The position numbers and the translations under genes were made by a program. A DNA stretch of 64,000 nt, from contig OY294045.1 in assembly GCA_958510825.1 (NCBI GenBank), positions 95,726,988 through 95,790,987 of the forward strand. Reading direction: 5' to 3'. Below the pieces are notes generated by a model. The model made no database searches and was not told the DNA's origin. It saw nothing but the letters and a program-made list of their open reading frames with translations. The stretch is from Brachypterus glaber (Eukaryota; Arthropoda; Insecta; Coleoptera; Kateretidae). Numbering within the stretch: position 1 is the first letter of the stretch; every line of letters starts with the position of its first letter. Below are positions 39,480-51,267 of the stretch, piece by piece.

Positions 39480-41345
39480 ACTAGTATGGAATAGACAATA
39501 TTCCGCGCGAGCGGAAAGTTTGTTATACGAGCCGGGAGGCGAGTATGACGGTCCCGCGAGCGTGGAATGACTATTCTAGACCATAGACTATACTTTACCT
39601 TCGACTGCAAATACACGGTGTATTTGAAATAGGGTAGGAAATTTTAACAGGTGATTCTACATGATAAAATATGACAAAAAGTTCCTACAAACATATGTCT
39701 AAAAATGCGTCATAAGGGAGCTACGCCCCTTTGAAATTGGCTAAAAAAATCGGTTTTTATTTAATAACTCAGGAACCCTTTGAGATATATTAACGAGGTT
39801 TTGCACGTGAATTAATACTAATAAGGCCCATCTTTGTATGTCATTTTCACGTACTTATTTAAACCAGGGGTGTGCGAAACGGGGGGGCCTTATCAGTTTT
39901 TTGTCCCAAACTTTTTTCTGTGTAACTTTTTTGCAATTTTATTTTTGAAATATGATTCCTCAGGTCAAAATACATAAAAAAAGGTACTCTTGTTGTAATA
40001 CTGTAGGATTAACCGTTTTCGAGAAAAATTCATGTGAAGGTGAAATTCCACGGTTCGAGGACGAAAAATGAAATACTAAAATGTTGAAAACCAAAATTTT
40101 AATGATGCAGGGCGAATGTACATTAAAAACTAAGAAAAAAAACTCATATACAGGTACTTCCAAAAATCAATCCTAGTGGAGCTATGGTCTCCTAAATATG
40201 CACCATTTTTAAAGGGCTATGGTAGCTTTAAAAGCGTTTTTTCGACCTACATGTATCGAAACTTTTTTTCTTAGTTTTTGATGTAGAATAACATTGCATC
40301 ATTATTATTTTGGTTTTCGACATTTTAGTATTTAATTTTTCGTCCTCGAACCGTGAAATTTCACCTTCAAATGAACTTTTCTCGAAAACGGTTAATCCTA
40401 CAGTATTACAACAAGTAAGTACCTTTTTTATGTATTTTGACCTGAGGAATCATATTTCAAAAATAAAATTGCAAAAAAGTTACACAGAAAAAAGTTTGGG
40501 ACAAAAAACTGATAAGGCCCCCCCGTTTCGCACACCCCTGGTTTAAATAAGTACGTGAAAATGACATACAAAGATGGGCCTTATTAGGATTAATTCACGT
40601 GCAAAACCTCGTTAATATATCTCAAAGGGTTCCTGAGTTATTAAATAAAAACCGATTTTTTTAGCCAATTTCAAAGGGGCGTAGCTCCCTTATGACGCAT
40701 TTTTAGACATATGTTTATAGGAACTTTTTGTCATATTTTATCATGTAGAATCACTTGTTAAAATTTCCTACACTATTTCAAATACACCCTGTATAAAACA
40801 CTGTATGGCTTTAAACTGCGGACAAGGTTAAAAACAATCTTTTTTGTGACTCGGCAACAAAACACATATTTTTAAATAAAGCAATTAATGTTATTTAATA
40901 ATTTTATCAAATCAGTACTTAAAAAAAGTTTTATTTAATTTTAGAACATATTTACAAATTATAATGCAAAAATTGAAGGTTATGTCAGATTGTTGTGACA
41001 GATATCAGGTTTAAATATTTAAGAATAGATGGAGCAGTTTTAATATTTTGAACTAAATTGATAGAAAACTGGTCAAATATTAAGAAAAACTAATAAACTA
41101 TGTAATTTTAACGCAAAACTTTAAATTGCATTAAATTATTCAATATTTCATGGTAAAATATATATATTTTTGCTAATTTTGCTACAGTTTTCTTTACTTT
41201 TATAAACTAGAGATGGCACTACATGTGCTAATTCTAACACTTGATACGGAATATTCATACCGTATCTAGGGCTAGAATGGATTCATTCTGTGTTGGAAAA
41301 GTGTGTATATTTGCTTACATTCTAAAGCAGTCGTAGAAAAAGTAC
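39480..41345 (-). repeat. 0.8-kb interspersed repeat, copy 2, split by a palindromic MITE
   Basis: Reverse copy of 4640-5450: first the GGAATAGACAATATTCCGCG...GCGAGCGTGGAATGACTATT part (39480-39612), then, after the insert, TTTAAACTGCGGACAAGG through CTAAAGCAGTCGTAGAAAA. The two halves join seamlessly when the insert is removed. Confidence 0.75.
39613..40794. mobile_element. CACGGTGTATTTGAAAT palindromic MITE, nested full copy (1.18 kb)
   Basis: Arms and centre as in 28131-29272. The interrupted host repeat shows the empty site, so TA at both ends is a genuine duplication. This supports a Tc1/mariner-type origin. Confidence 0.88.
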
Positions 41346-42355
41346 ATTCTCGCGCTTTTAAAAGATCATTCAAAACTAATCATCTCAAAACAGACATCTG
41401 TCAATCGAAACTGATCATATCGTTCAGTAGTGATTTGACAGCTTTTGATGAGTTTTCGTGTTTCCACTGAACGCAGCAATTTTGATTGTAATACTATTTC
41501 ACACCGCGTAGCGGTAGTTTCGAATGTCTTAAAATCGCCAAGAAACGTTCTAGACAAAATATTCTTGGATACAAATGTGTTTCATGAAAAACTAAGAAAT
41601 TTTGAAAATGTCTGTCTTTCCGATGTCACGTTTCTTGTAGACACGATAACTTAAGAACGAATAATCCGATCGACTCGTAGGAAAAATAAATTTAGGTGAC
41701 TACATTATTTACATATTATGTCTGTAATATGCTTCTGTATTCATTTGCCATATGAGTAAAAGTTTGTTTTAGAGATGGCACTATAGATACACTAAAAAAA
41801 CCGTGTGTGCGATATATGGGACAGTATGCGGAAAGGGGTTAACTTATGCCCTAAGTTTTGACTTTGGGTGGCCACATTTTGCCTTTTTGGTGGAACAGCC
41901 ATTTGGATAAAACTACATTGGTAATATTTTTTTCAGATTAAAGACATGAAAATTGGACCAAACATAAACGACGCGCTATTTATTCTCCGGATAAAGTTAC
42001 AATGGATCCAAATTTTCAGCATTGCAAACTTAAATCTTTTTTGGGAACTAAAAATGCATTTAAATTTTAACATAGAATGTAGAAATGCGTAAAAATATAC
42101 AGGGTTTTATTGAACAAACCACGATCACTGATCGTTTTTTCAACAATATTTTTACATTTGAAGAAAAATTTGATACATTTTTTGATTTACTGCCTATAAT
42201 TAAGTAGATATTAGTTTTTACCTTGCAATTGTCTCCTTAAAGTAAAAGATTCTTAACGGTTTTTTTAAACCATACTGTTTTTAAAAAGCAAAATGTATAA
42301 TATACATTTTGCGTCAAATTTTGACGATGTTCAATTTGTTTTACAAATGGCGATT
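41346..42355. other. Intergenic, no gene seen
   Basis: Overlapping frames of 60-70 codons on both strands at 41366-41654 have no recognisable domain and no codon bias. No RNA or repeat recognised. Confidence 0.35.
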
Positions 42356-42765
42356 TCTCCCGTTAGATTAGACAGGGACAAAAGTTCTACCCAAAAAGGA
42401 TAGAAGACATACATACACTCCCACTTCCACCCAACCAAACAAATTCTTTATTTGTTCTTTGTTGAACAAATACAATATTTATTTGGCCGGGCGAAAAGTG
42501 TAATTTTTATTAAAGAAATTACTGGCGCCATCTAAATTTTAGTAGAATTATCTTATTCTACAGATTCACATTAGCTATGTTCGTACGTGCCGCTCACTGC
42601 TAGACTTTCCGGCCAACCAAATAAATACTGTATTTGTTGTATGAAAAACAAATGAAGTATTTATTTGGTTGGCTGGAAAGTGTAGCACAAATGAAATAGA
42701 GATAGGGTAGACGTCTTTTGTTTCATAATTCTAGTTGTACAGAGCTCCATTGCAAGTATAAAAAA
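42356..42765 (-). repeat. Interspersed repeat with two palindromes, copy 2
   Basis: Inverse copy of 32530-32940, differing at scattered positions (for example CAAATGAAGTATTT for CAAATACAGTATTT). Confidence 0.75.
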
Positions 42766-42835
42766 ATATTTTAAACATTTTTTTGTATTGAATTTTATTA
42801 ACCTAAAAAATTAATTTGTAAGTTACCAATACACA

Positions 42836-43082
42836 CGTGCTTTTTTGGGGGTATTTTTTGTTTTTTTCGAAACCCTGAAATTCCTTTACTATTCGATAGT
42901 ACCCTCCATTTATATGATTTTCAGCGAAAATTAAAAAAATCTACCGAGCGTTTCGTTTTTTATTAAAAAAAAAAAATGCTAAACGAGCTGCGAATCATAT
43001 AAATGGACGGTACTATCGAATGGTAAAGGAATTTCTGGGTTTCGAAAAAAAAAAAAAAAATACCCCCAAAAAAAGCACCGTG
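42836..43082. mobile_element. Palindromic MITE of about 250 bp
   Basis: GTGCTTTTTTGGGGGTATTT...TTTCGAAACCC...TACTATTCGATAGTACC pairs with GGTACTATCGAATGGTAAAG...GGGTTTCG...TACCCCCAAAAAAAGCAC. Central TCATATAAATGG/CCATTTATATGA words. Confidence 0.75.
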
Positions 43083-43121
43083 ATACAGATACCTGTAATA
43101 AAATGTAGGTACGAGATTTTA

Positions 43122-45800
43122 TACACAGTAGTCCCCGAGAACCCCTGGGTTAAAAAAAATTCGAACCAAAAGTTAAGGTTGGATCCTTGTAGTAATCGGT
43201 TTGGAGATAATATATCCACCAACAGCCAAATCCAGAAAATACGCTTTTGGCAGATAATGGTAACTCTTCTTTGAAGAGGTACATCTTTTACACCAATGAT
43301 AATAGAAAACTGTTCAAGTGTATTTAGTTAGTATTTTTGACGCAGATTTTAAATATCTTTTCAAAATTAAGCTATAATTTTTGTTTACAGAGAAAAACGT
43401 TCTTAAAAAAATGTAAAATTGAAATTTAGGGCACTTTTCAGCATTTTTATTTATTACATTTTAGCAAATATAATACTTTCGACTAAACCTGAATAAATTT
43501 CATGTTTTTAACTAAATATATACGCTACTAACAGTTAAAAATATTATTTTTTTCTGAACTTAAGAAACTGAAAAAGTAACTGCTATTTTTACAGTATCAT
43601 TGATGAAATTACGGTCTGTTGGGTAGTGTCCTTTTTTAAAGCAGTGGTTCTCAATAAGTTAAGTTTTATTTATATAAAACTCTGACAACCCCATCTTTGT
43701 TTTAAGTAATGATTTAAAATATGTGTAGCCAGCATAGACTATTGTCTAAAGTTTTTTTTATTTATTAATACATGTATTGCAATAAGATTAAATATTTTAT
43801 TTTAATTTAAATTTATTTTTTTTCCATTTTTTATTAAATATAATTTAACGTTAGTTATTATATTTTATATTTTAACATCTTATAAAATAATAATATATTT
43901 TGTTTGGCACAGTAGTTTTTGCAAATTAAAGCATAATAATTTTATTTAAAAAAAAATCGTTTTATTGTCTGTATTTTTTTATTTTTTTAATATAATTATT
44001 ACAAATCCAAGCAATATACCCAGACTTGTAAGTTATATTTTACATCAGGTAACTCTCTGAATAAGCAGCATACATACTTTTTTTTCGCACAAAATGCAAA
44101 TTTTTCGCCTATTTTCTTCATGGGGGGTAAAAAGTTTAGACGTTTTAAAATCCATATTATGTATTTTATTATTTCATATGAATGATATCATGATATGAAT
44201 GTCATTTATCTATGACTGATAGAATTAGGGTCACTCCATCCAATGGCAGCTTGCTGCTACCACCTAACCGCACTATGTCATGATAAGTGATTAAATTCAA
44301 TTCAATTCGTTTATTCATCTTTAGAATGTATACAAATACACATAAATAAGTCAAAAGTCAGCAATGAAATTGGAAAATGGAGACAAAAAATTATAATATG
44401 GTTAAACACAACTGTATGTATTATATTTTACCGATTATTAATAATAAATTACATTTTTCGTATTGTTGCTTAACATAGTGGGTTCGAACAGATTTTAATA
44501 GGCAGGCTCGCCAGATACTACTAAGAACGCCTCTCCTTAAAATATTAAGTTATATTTAAACATCATACAATTCAATACAAATGGGGTTGTAAGGCAACAT
44601 AGTACCTTTCAAGTCACTGCGACCAATGAGATCTATTGTGAATCCCCTTCATAATTTAATCTACATATAACTTTAGGCTTCCCAAGAAGGCCAAAAGTAT
44701 TTTTGGGGCTACTTGGGATATATCTGCAGATTTTGGATATACCTGTTCGATATAGTAGCTTTTTGCAAACAATGACTTTGCAAAAGCAGATAATGGGTTC
44801 GGCCTTTTCTGGTGCTTCTGAGCATATACAGCAGGTGTCAATTTTTAAGCGTTATCTTAGAGGGCAATGACTGGTTTTCCGGAATGAGTTCACTTTTCTT
44901 GTTTTTCAGGTTGATATTTTATAAATATTTTGGCCTGTCTTAAGTTTTGGTCTTTACAATATCGAACTATGATTTTGGTTTCCCATTTTTTGGTAGACTT
45001 TACCAGGTGGCTTTTGTTAAAGGTTTAGGGCCAGTAAATTGAGTGCATGCCCCTTCTCTAGCACGAGAGTCTGCTGCCTCATTGCCTTCAACACCCTCGT
45101 GTCCTAGCACCCTCATTTTGTTGAGAGTTTCGCATCATTCCCAAACAAGTACACATTTGGTATCATAGTGCCGTGGTTCCCTAGAACCGCCGCCGGATGG
45201 AGAAACTATATTCAATGTTCTAAACCGTTTTATAACCACTGATTTACTTATTCCATAAAATGATTTAAAAAGTCAAACTTTGAAGGATTGCAATTTTCAC
45301 ACTACTCAACAAAATAAAATATAATCAAAATCAATCGATTTTTCTAAAGGTTCCCAAATTTAAAATGGTTAATAAATTAAGTTCTAATTAACATTTTTAT
45401 TAAGTTAAAGAAACAGATTTTCTTCATTTATACTTTAGAGTCATATATTTACTAAAATTAAATAAAAGCAAATGCTTAAAAGTACCCTAAATTTCAATTT
45501 TCCATTTTTTTATTTATGTTTTTCTCCGTAACAAAAATAGATAGCTTACTTTTGAAAAGATATTTGGAATCTGCGTCAAAAATACTAACTAAATACACTT
45601 GAACAGGTTTCTATTATCATTGGTGTAAAAGATGTACCTCTTCAAAGAAGAGTTACCATTATCTGCCAAAAGCGAATTTTCTGGATTTGGCTGTTGGTGG
45701 ATATATTATCTCCAAACCGATTACTACAAGGATCCAACCTTAACTTTTGGTTCGAATTTTTTTTAACCCAAGCGAGCTCGGGGACAACTGTGTATATGCA
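43122..45800. mobile_element. TIR element of about 2.7 kb with 390-bp inverted ends, CAGTAGTCCCCGAG
   Basis: Left TATACACAGTAGTCCCCGAG and right CTCGGGGACAACTGTGTATA. The arms stay alignable for about 390 bp (CACCAACAGCCAAATCCAGA, CTTTGAAGAGGTACATCTTT). The terminus resembles pogo/Tc1-like ends and TA borders fit. No transposase frame remains. A LINE relic occupies the middle. The subterminal block CACC(A/G)ACAGCCAAATCC is shared with 59578-61412. Confidence 0.7.
44291..45185 (-). pseudogene. LINE 3' relic with RNase H domain
   Basis: On the minus strand, 45140-45040 encodes RVLGHEGVEGNEAADSRARE, the signature of the RNase H domain of I/R1-type LINEs (the H-x-G-x-x-G-N-x-x-A-D core is intact). 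Downstream sequence resembles the post-RNase H region but has stops and shifts. The relic ends in a short (TTGAA)n-like tail at about 44291-44310. It lies inside the 43122-45800 element and shows no sign of being expressed. Confidence 0.75.
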
Positions 45801-46040
45801 ATTTTATAAACTTACATTTAGTTTTTCTATTTTATATAAATTTACATGTACTTGATTTAAAAAATCTCGTAATTTTTACAAGTAGTGCATGTTTATTTAC
45901 AGTGTAGGTATAATATACGGTAAATATAGAGGTCAAAAGTTTGCATACTTTTAATGTCTTACTTTTTTTACTCTTATAAATAACGTTAAAATAATTTTAA
46001 TCGAACAGCAGCTCGTATAGTTATAATTAGTTAGTTATAC
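45801..46040. other. No gene seen
   Basis: Short A/T-rich spacer; ATAC immediately before 46041 is the Gypsy target site. Confidence 0.4.
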
Positions 46041-46460
46041 TGAAGCGTAATTTCTACAGGGCGCCAGCTAATCTGGGAGAGCCGATACTCGGGGAGGATT
46101 GCTACGCCAATGAATACTAAATTTCGTTTCTTTGAATGGTTTTTATTTATTTGCAAACTGGAAATAATTTTATTATTTTATTATATTGTTCAAATACTAC
46201 TTTTTGGGATGAGCTTACCTGGAAATAATTTTATTCCAAGCACTTTAAATATATTACGATTTAATTTTTAGCACTAAAGGTAATAATTTACTTATTTCAG
46301 TTCACGTGTTTTACGCACTCCTCAGCTAACGACTTAAATTCATCTTTTTTTCAATAATACAAAAAATCAATATCATTGATTTTATTTCACATTCGGACTG
46401 TCCCTGACATCTATGTGAGAGAGGTACAAATACTTTTTCCCGAACCGAGATTTCGCTACA
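46041..46460 (-). repeat. 3' LTR of the Gypsy element
   Basis: 420 bp, identical by eye to 51268-51687. On its inner side lies the polypurine tract. Confidence 0.93.
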
Positions 46461-46612
46461 TCCGCCCCCTAGATAACGTGACGAATGTGTAAGGATCATT
46501 AACTCCTACATATCTAAGATATTTATATTATTCTTAAATATATATACACACACATATATATACACACACAAATATATATATACACATATATACACACATA
46601 TACATATTTTTT

Positions 46613-46648
<36 letters not shown>

Positions 46649-46709
46649 CGCCCCCTGAGTAATGTGACGATCACATTAGTCACGTTAGCTTGTTATAAAT
46701 TTTAATCAA
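46461..46709 (-). repeat. Gypsy 3' untranslated region with duplicated purine tract and microsatellite
   Basis: CGCCCCCTAGATAACGTGACG next to the LTR and CGCCCCCTGAGTAATGTGACG at 46649 are near-copies, so the polypurine-tract region is present twice. Between them is a TA/CA microsatellite (46535-46600) and a run of about 35 T (46612-46648), which on the element's strand is poly-A. Confidence 0.75.
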
Positions 46710-47795
46710 TTAGCGAAAATACGGTCGTAAATGACTTGCGTGAAATAAGCCACGTTCCTCGTTAGAATGTTCGTGTAAAAGTACATACGTGTCGGTACTA
46801 ACCAGTTTTTTTATCCGGTAGGGACCTTCAAATAGCAGGACGAATTTTTTAAATTGGCCGGTCGTTGTATCCGAGGTTGGGTTGGATCTTAAGAGTACGA
46901 GGTCATCGACTTTGAATTTTACGTAAGGCCTTCCAGGGTTTTTTGCCTTTCGTTTTTCGGCTCGATTTTTTAGATTTTCCCTCGCAAAAATTAATTTATT
47001 TTCTAGGTTTTGTTGATTTGGCGGGAATTCCAAAGTATTCCGAACAAATGAGGGTGGATTTACCCCTAACTGAAGTTCCGCCGGGGTACACCCCGTGCTT
47101 TTGTGCACCACTGAATTTAAAAAGTACGCAATATCTTTAGTTTCGAAGGCCCACCGCGTATGTCTAGTATGGCAGTACGTTCGAAATAAGCGCGATAGTT
47201 CGCGCATACTACGTTCGACGGGGTTCGCTTGCGCGTGTCGAACGGAAGAGTGAATGACTTTGATATCTAGGGCTTTTAGAGTATTATTCCGGTGCTTTGA
47301 GGTAAATTGCGACCCGTGGTCTGTCAAAACGGCTTTAAATTTACCTAACCGTGGTATATAATCATTTACCAATTTATTAATTATTGTTCTTGATGTGGCG
47401 GATTTTAGCGCGTACAGGGTCACGTATTTTGTAAAAATATCAACAATGACACATAAAAAGGTTGCCCCTCCCCTAGATTTGCAAATTGGGCCATATAAAT
47501 CCAAAGATATAAGTTCGTTTTTCTCTGACGCCAGTATTGAATTAAGTGGGGGTTTTGGCAACGTTGCCAGTTTTGCCTTCTGACAGATGTCGCATGTTTT
47601 AATTATACGTTTTACATGTCGATGCATGCCTTGCCACCAAAAATCCTTTTTAAGCGCCGACCAAACTTTATATATTCCAAAATGACCTAATCCTTGATGG
47701 TATGTTTCTACGCATTCTTTTATAAAACTGTTTGGCACACACAAAACGTAGGGTTCCTCATCGGATCGCCGTAAATATAAAACATTATTTTTTTA
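46710..47795 (-). pseudogene. Gypsy integrase
   Basis: From the first ATG (47744) there are 344 codons, and the frame is open back to the TAA at 47793-47795. It carries the zinc-binding HHCC domain (H16, H21, C51, C54), then the catalytic core with D82 (SLDLYGP), D142 (LTDHGSQF) and E177 (NPVERSMREL). A C-terminal region with VDDLVLLRSNPTSD and FEGPYRIKKLV (GPY/F-like) follows. The enzyme joins cDNA ends to host DNA. All catalytic residues are present. It is in the same frame as the upstream polyprotein, so the only block to translation is the single stop codon. Confidence 0.88.
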
Positions 47796-49958
47796 AACAA
47801 AGCGAGTTCCTATATAGGGGTCATTATCATTTTCTATAGCTGTAATAATTTTGCTTAATTTTTCATCGGAGCGCTGTAATTCGCTTATTCTATTTAATTT
47901 ATTTTTAAACTCTGTTGAGGCTTCCGTTATGGCTAATAACTTAAAACAGCGATCGCTAGGTGCCGGTAACCGTGTACTGGGGTTTCTAGATAATATATCC
48001 GAGATAACGTTATCTGAGGCGCTAACATGGGAAATAGAAAAATCGAATTCTTGCAGTGCTAATGCCCATCGTGAAACCCTAGGCGTTAACAGTCTACATG
48101 TTTTTATATAAGTCAAGGATTTACAATCTAAAAGTACAAAAAATGGCCGCCCTAACAAAAAGGTACGCCATCTGAATAAGCACCAAACCACTGCCAGAAT
48201 TTCCCGCTCATGTGTATTGTATAATCTTTCTCGGGGCAATAATAACCGGCTTGCAAAAGCTACGACACGCCTTTGTCCGTTTACCATTTGGTATAACTGT
48301 CCTCCGATTGCAAAGTCTGATCCGTCGGTCTGTACGTAATAAGGGCGGTCGTTCTGTGGATGATACAAAAGGACCGACTGGCTAATTTTATTTTTTAAAC
48401 TATTAAAGGCATTTTCCTGGTCCTCACCCCATACCCATTTTTCTTTTTTACGCAACAGCCGAGTTAAAGGTTCTGCGGTCGCCGCAAAGTTTTCGCAAAA
48501 TGCACGGTCGTAGTTACAAAGACCTAAAAATGACTGTATTTGTTTAACATTTTTCGGCCTAGGAAAATTCGTAACCGCCTCTGTTCGTTCCGGGTCTGCC
48601 GAAACTACATTTTCTTTTAAAATATACCCTAAACAATTTAATTCCGTGGGCATAAATTTACACTTTCGAAATTTTAAAGTTATTCCAACTTGTTCTAAAC
48701 GCGCCAACGTGCGATTTAAATGCTCAATATGAGAGTTAAAATCGTCGGAAAATATATATAAATCGTCCACATATGGAGTTAAAAAATCGTCAAATTCCGG
48801 TCCAAATATTTTTGAAATGCAAAAAGAAAATCCGCTAATTGCATCTCCCAGGCCGAATGGTAATACCCTAAACCTATATCCCACGCCGTCTACCAAAAAA
48901 CCGGTGAAATCGCGATCACATTCTCGCAAATTAATTTGCCAGTATCCTGCCGACATATCAAGTACGGATTTAAATTTCGCGCTTCCCCGCGTTTTAATAA
49001 TTTCTTCGGTACGACGTACTGTATTGTTCCCCCGCACTAAAACTCGATTTAACCGCCGTAAATCTAAGCAGAGTCTAATACTACCGTCCTTTTTCCTAAC
49101 GCATAAGAGGGGATTAATATACGGTGACGCCGCCCGCTCGATGATACCTAGTGCTTCCATTTTTGCGAGCTCCTTATTAATCTCCTTTCGATGCGCTATC
49201 GCATGAGGATATTGTTTTACCTTGAACGGACTTTTATCGGTAACGGTGATTTTATGTTCGTAAATATTTGTACGTCCGGGAATATCTGAAAAAACTTTTT
49301 TATATTTTTTCAATAAATTTGCGAGTATAATTTTTTGCGTACTGTTTATGTTTGGCATATTCTTTATAAAATCTAAATTAAATTCTGTTGTGTCTATTGT
49401 ATTATGTAAATTAATCATTTCATTTTTATTCACGGTTACGGCTCGCAAGTGTAGGTTTTCGACTGCCCTATACTCATGTACAGGATTAATCTCTTGTACC
49501 TGCACCGGAGTACTGTTTGAATAGAAAATTAAATATTTTTTTTCTAGGTGAATTTCTGCTGACACACTACGCAAAAAATCGACTCCCAATATAATTGGAT
49601 ACACTAAATCGGGTATTATTAAAAATTCATGAGTAAAGGAAACGTTATCTACTACGAATTTTAAATGAAGTTGACTAGTAACCCGCCGCTGTCGGGCCTT
49701 AAATGCCCCTGACACCCGGATTCCAGTCACTGGAAAACATGGAATTTCTTTTTGATAGTCGCCTAACTGATCGAAAACCTCGGAAGACATACACGTGACT
49801 TCCGAGCCACTATCGATTAACGCCGGAAAATCAAATTTAAATATAGTAAGTTTTATAATAGGGGATCTTTTGTTATCGATCTTGTGATCGTAGTCGCATT
49901 CTTCGAGTAAATCTTCGGTTGGATTATTACTTTTTAAAATACCCGCCCCCTTAACCAT
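47793..49958 (-). CDS. Gypsy pol: protease, reverse transcriptase, RNase H
   Basis: 721 codons from the first ATG, though translation would normally enter by frameshift from gag. Retropepsin motif ALIDSGSEV (D49) with ILGVDFL (124-130) as flap and second conserved block. RT: LCLDLRRLN (297-305), LDMSAGYWQI (334-343), LPFGLGDA (366-373) and YVDD (396-399). RNase H: D545 (QTDGSD), E in HEREILAVVW (583-592), D611 and D654, closing DILSRN. Length to the stop suits a polyprotein that should continue into integrase. It ends prematurely at TAA 47793-47795. Otherwise no lesions are seen. Confidence 0.92.
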   Translation of the reverse strand: MVKGAGILKSNNPTEDLLEECDYDHKIDNKRSPIIKLTIFKFDFPALIDSGSEVTCMSSEVFDQLGDYQKEIPCFPVTGIRVSGAFKARQRRVTSQLHLKFVVDNVSFTHEFLIIPDLVYPIILGVDFLRSVSAEIHLEKKYLIFYSNSTPVQVQEINPVHEYRAVENLHLRAVTVNKNEMINLHNTIDTTEFNLDFIKNMPNINSTQKIILANLLKKYKKVFSDIPGRTNIYEHKITVTDKSPFKVKQYPHAIAHRKEINKELAKMEALGIIERAASPYINPLLCVRKKDGSIRLCLDLRRLNRVLVRGNNTVRRTEEIIKTRGSAKFKSVLDMSAGYWQINLRECDRDFTGFLVDGVGYRFRVLPFGLGDAISGFSFCISKIFGPEFDDFLTPYVDDLYIFSDDFNSHIEHLNRTLARLEQVGITLKFRKCKFMPTELNCLGYILKENVVSADPERTEAVTNFPRPKNVKQIQSFLGLCNYDRAFCENFAATAEPLTRLLRKKEKWVWGEDQENAFNSLKNKISQSVLLYHPQNDRPYYVQTDGSDFAIGGQLYQMVNGQRRVVAFASRLLLPRERLYNTHEREILAVVWCLFRWRTFLLGRPFFVLLDCKSLTYIKTCRLLTPRVSRWALALQEFDFSISHVSASDNVISDILSRNPSTRLPAPSDRCFKLLAITEASTEFKNKLNRISELQRSDEKLSKIITAIENDNDPYIGTRFV

Positions 49959-49975
49959 ATATTGACCCCCGGGGT

Positions 49976-51193
49976 TTAAAGGTCCGGTTCTTGGCAGTTT
50001 TTTGAATATTGACCCATACCTTCTTCAATATCTGCCGAACAAACTTTTTTGTTAAAGTTATTATTATTAAACTGCGGTCGTGAAAGTCTATTTTCCGCGC
50101 GATTTTCATTTCGATTTTCGTTTCGATTTTCCCGCCGATTTTCCGCGATATTAGCCGTGTAATAGTCGGCCTGCATAAGCCTTTCTAGGGCTTCCTCGTG
50201 CGTGTTGACCGACACTAAAATGCAAGAAATGTGGGGTGGAAAATGGCGAGATAATAATTTTATTAAAACATTTTCGTTTAGGGGTGGCTGTAAGTGTTTA
50301 GCTAAAGCAATAAATTTTGTATAATGTTCCGTATATGTATCCCTCTCATATCTGCCCGATTCAATTTTTAATTTTAAATGTAACTGTTTTGTCTCATCCC
50401 AAAAAAAGTTTACAAAAGATTGTTTAAACTGATTATAATTAACAAATTTTGATAAAAATGCATCACTCCATGGCTTTGCTTTTCCTTTGAACTTTTGTCC
50501 TAAGGACAAATAAAATCTGTTAAATGGTATTTCGTAATCATTTAACACATTTTCGACAAATTCCAGAAAATCCATGGGGTGTATGCTACCCTCATTATCA
50601 AAAATAGGGATTTGTTTTGCAATTTCTCCATAATTTGAAGTATGGTTATTACTTGTGGCTTGAATTACTAGATTTTTTATCATATTTTGCAAATCTTCGG
50701 GTTGATAGGTGTTAACAGGCAGATCTGGCACATTTGAAGCTGTATTTTGCCAATTTTGACTATTAGAAAAGGGCAAATTTGGCAATTTTGTTGCTGAGTT
50801 TTGCCAACTTTGGATGTTAGAAAATCTAGGAACATTCCTACCTTGGTTATGTTGACTTACGTCCGACCTGGTAAGGGTTGAGAATGGCGGCGGTCCTTGC
50901 GCTGATGCGATATTACCCTGGTTAGTTCGGGGTATAGCTCCTGTACTTTTCCGAAAATCCATACGGGGGCTGTTTTCCAAGGGCCTAGCCAAAGGCTGAG
51001 ATGCTGGTGATGCGTAGACGTTGATTGGTGGCAAGTCACCCTGTGATATTGGGGGTGAAATGGACAAAGGTAACCCCAGGTTATTTTGATCAGACAGTGT
51101 CATTGTTGTTGCATTAGCTTCGAAAGCCGGTGTATTCCTACCATTTTGTTGTTTTTGGCGGGATCTTGTCATTTTTGGAGAGTGAAACGCCAT
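49976..51193 (-). CDS. Gypsy gag (capsid-like) protein
   Basis: 405 codons from ATG 51191-51193. The first 200 residues are Pro/Gln/Asn-rich linker sequence with the repeated phrase SNSQNWQNTA. Then comes the capsid domain of Retrotrans_gag type (IPIFDNEGSIHPMDFLEFVE; FYLSLGQKFKGKAKPWSDAF; FKQSFVNFFWDE; YTKFIALAKHLQPPLNENV; SVNTHEEALERLMQAD). After it a basic Arg-Glu-Asn repeat (RRENRNENRNENRAENR). A classical CCHC zinc knuckle is not seen; only isolated Cys remain (VCSADIEEG, KNCQEPDL). Gag forms the particle and binds the element's RNA, here probably through the basic repeat. It stops 18 nt before the pol ATG. Confidence 0.9.
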   Translation of the reverse strand: MAFHSPKMTRSRQKQQNGRNTPAFEANATTMTLSDQNNLGLPLSISPPISQGDLPPINVYASPASQPLARPLENSPRMDFRKSTGAIPRTNQGNIASAQGPPPFSTLTRSDVSQHNQGRNVPRFSNIQSWQNSATKLPNLPFSNSQNWQNTASNVPDLPVNTYQPEDLQNMIKNLVIQATSNNHTSNYGEIAKQIPIFDNEGSIHPMDFLEFVENVLNDYEIPFNRFYLSLGQKFKGKAKPWSDAFLSKFVNYNQFKQSFVNFFWDETKQLHLKLKIESGRYERDTYTEHYTKFIALAKHLQPPLNENVLIKLLSRHFPPHISCILVSVNTHEEALERLMQADYYTANIAENRRENRNENRNENRAENRLSRPQFNNNNFNKKVCSADIEEGMGQYSKNCQEPDL

Positions 51194-51267
51194 TTTTAAC
51201 GAAACTTAGTGACGTAGCCCGTTGTTCAATGGACAAAATAAAATTTTGGGCCACTTTGGGAGCCAGA

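Noticed and set aside
41366..41654. Overlapping frames on both strands as a coding exon
   Set aside because: Neither has a domain, flanking splice consensus or relation to the neighbouring genes.
24020..42765. One large inverted duplication covering copy 1
   Set aside because: Three inverted repeat pairs (24.2/38.1, 27.9/36.1, 32.7/42.6 kb) have different midpoints, and the sequence between them does not pair. They are separate interspersed repeats.
49958..49985. TTTAAAC at the gag-pol junction as a -1 slippery heptamer
   Set aside because: The heptamer is present, but its codon phase relative to gag is not the one required (X XXY YYZ in the gag frame), so it cannot be proposed as the shift site.
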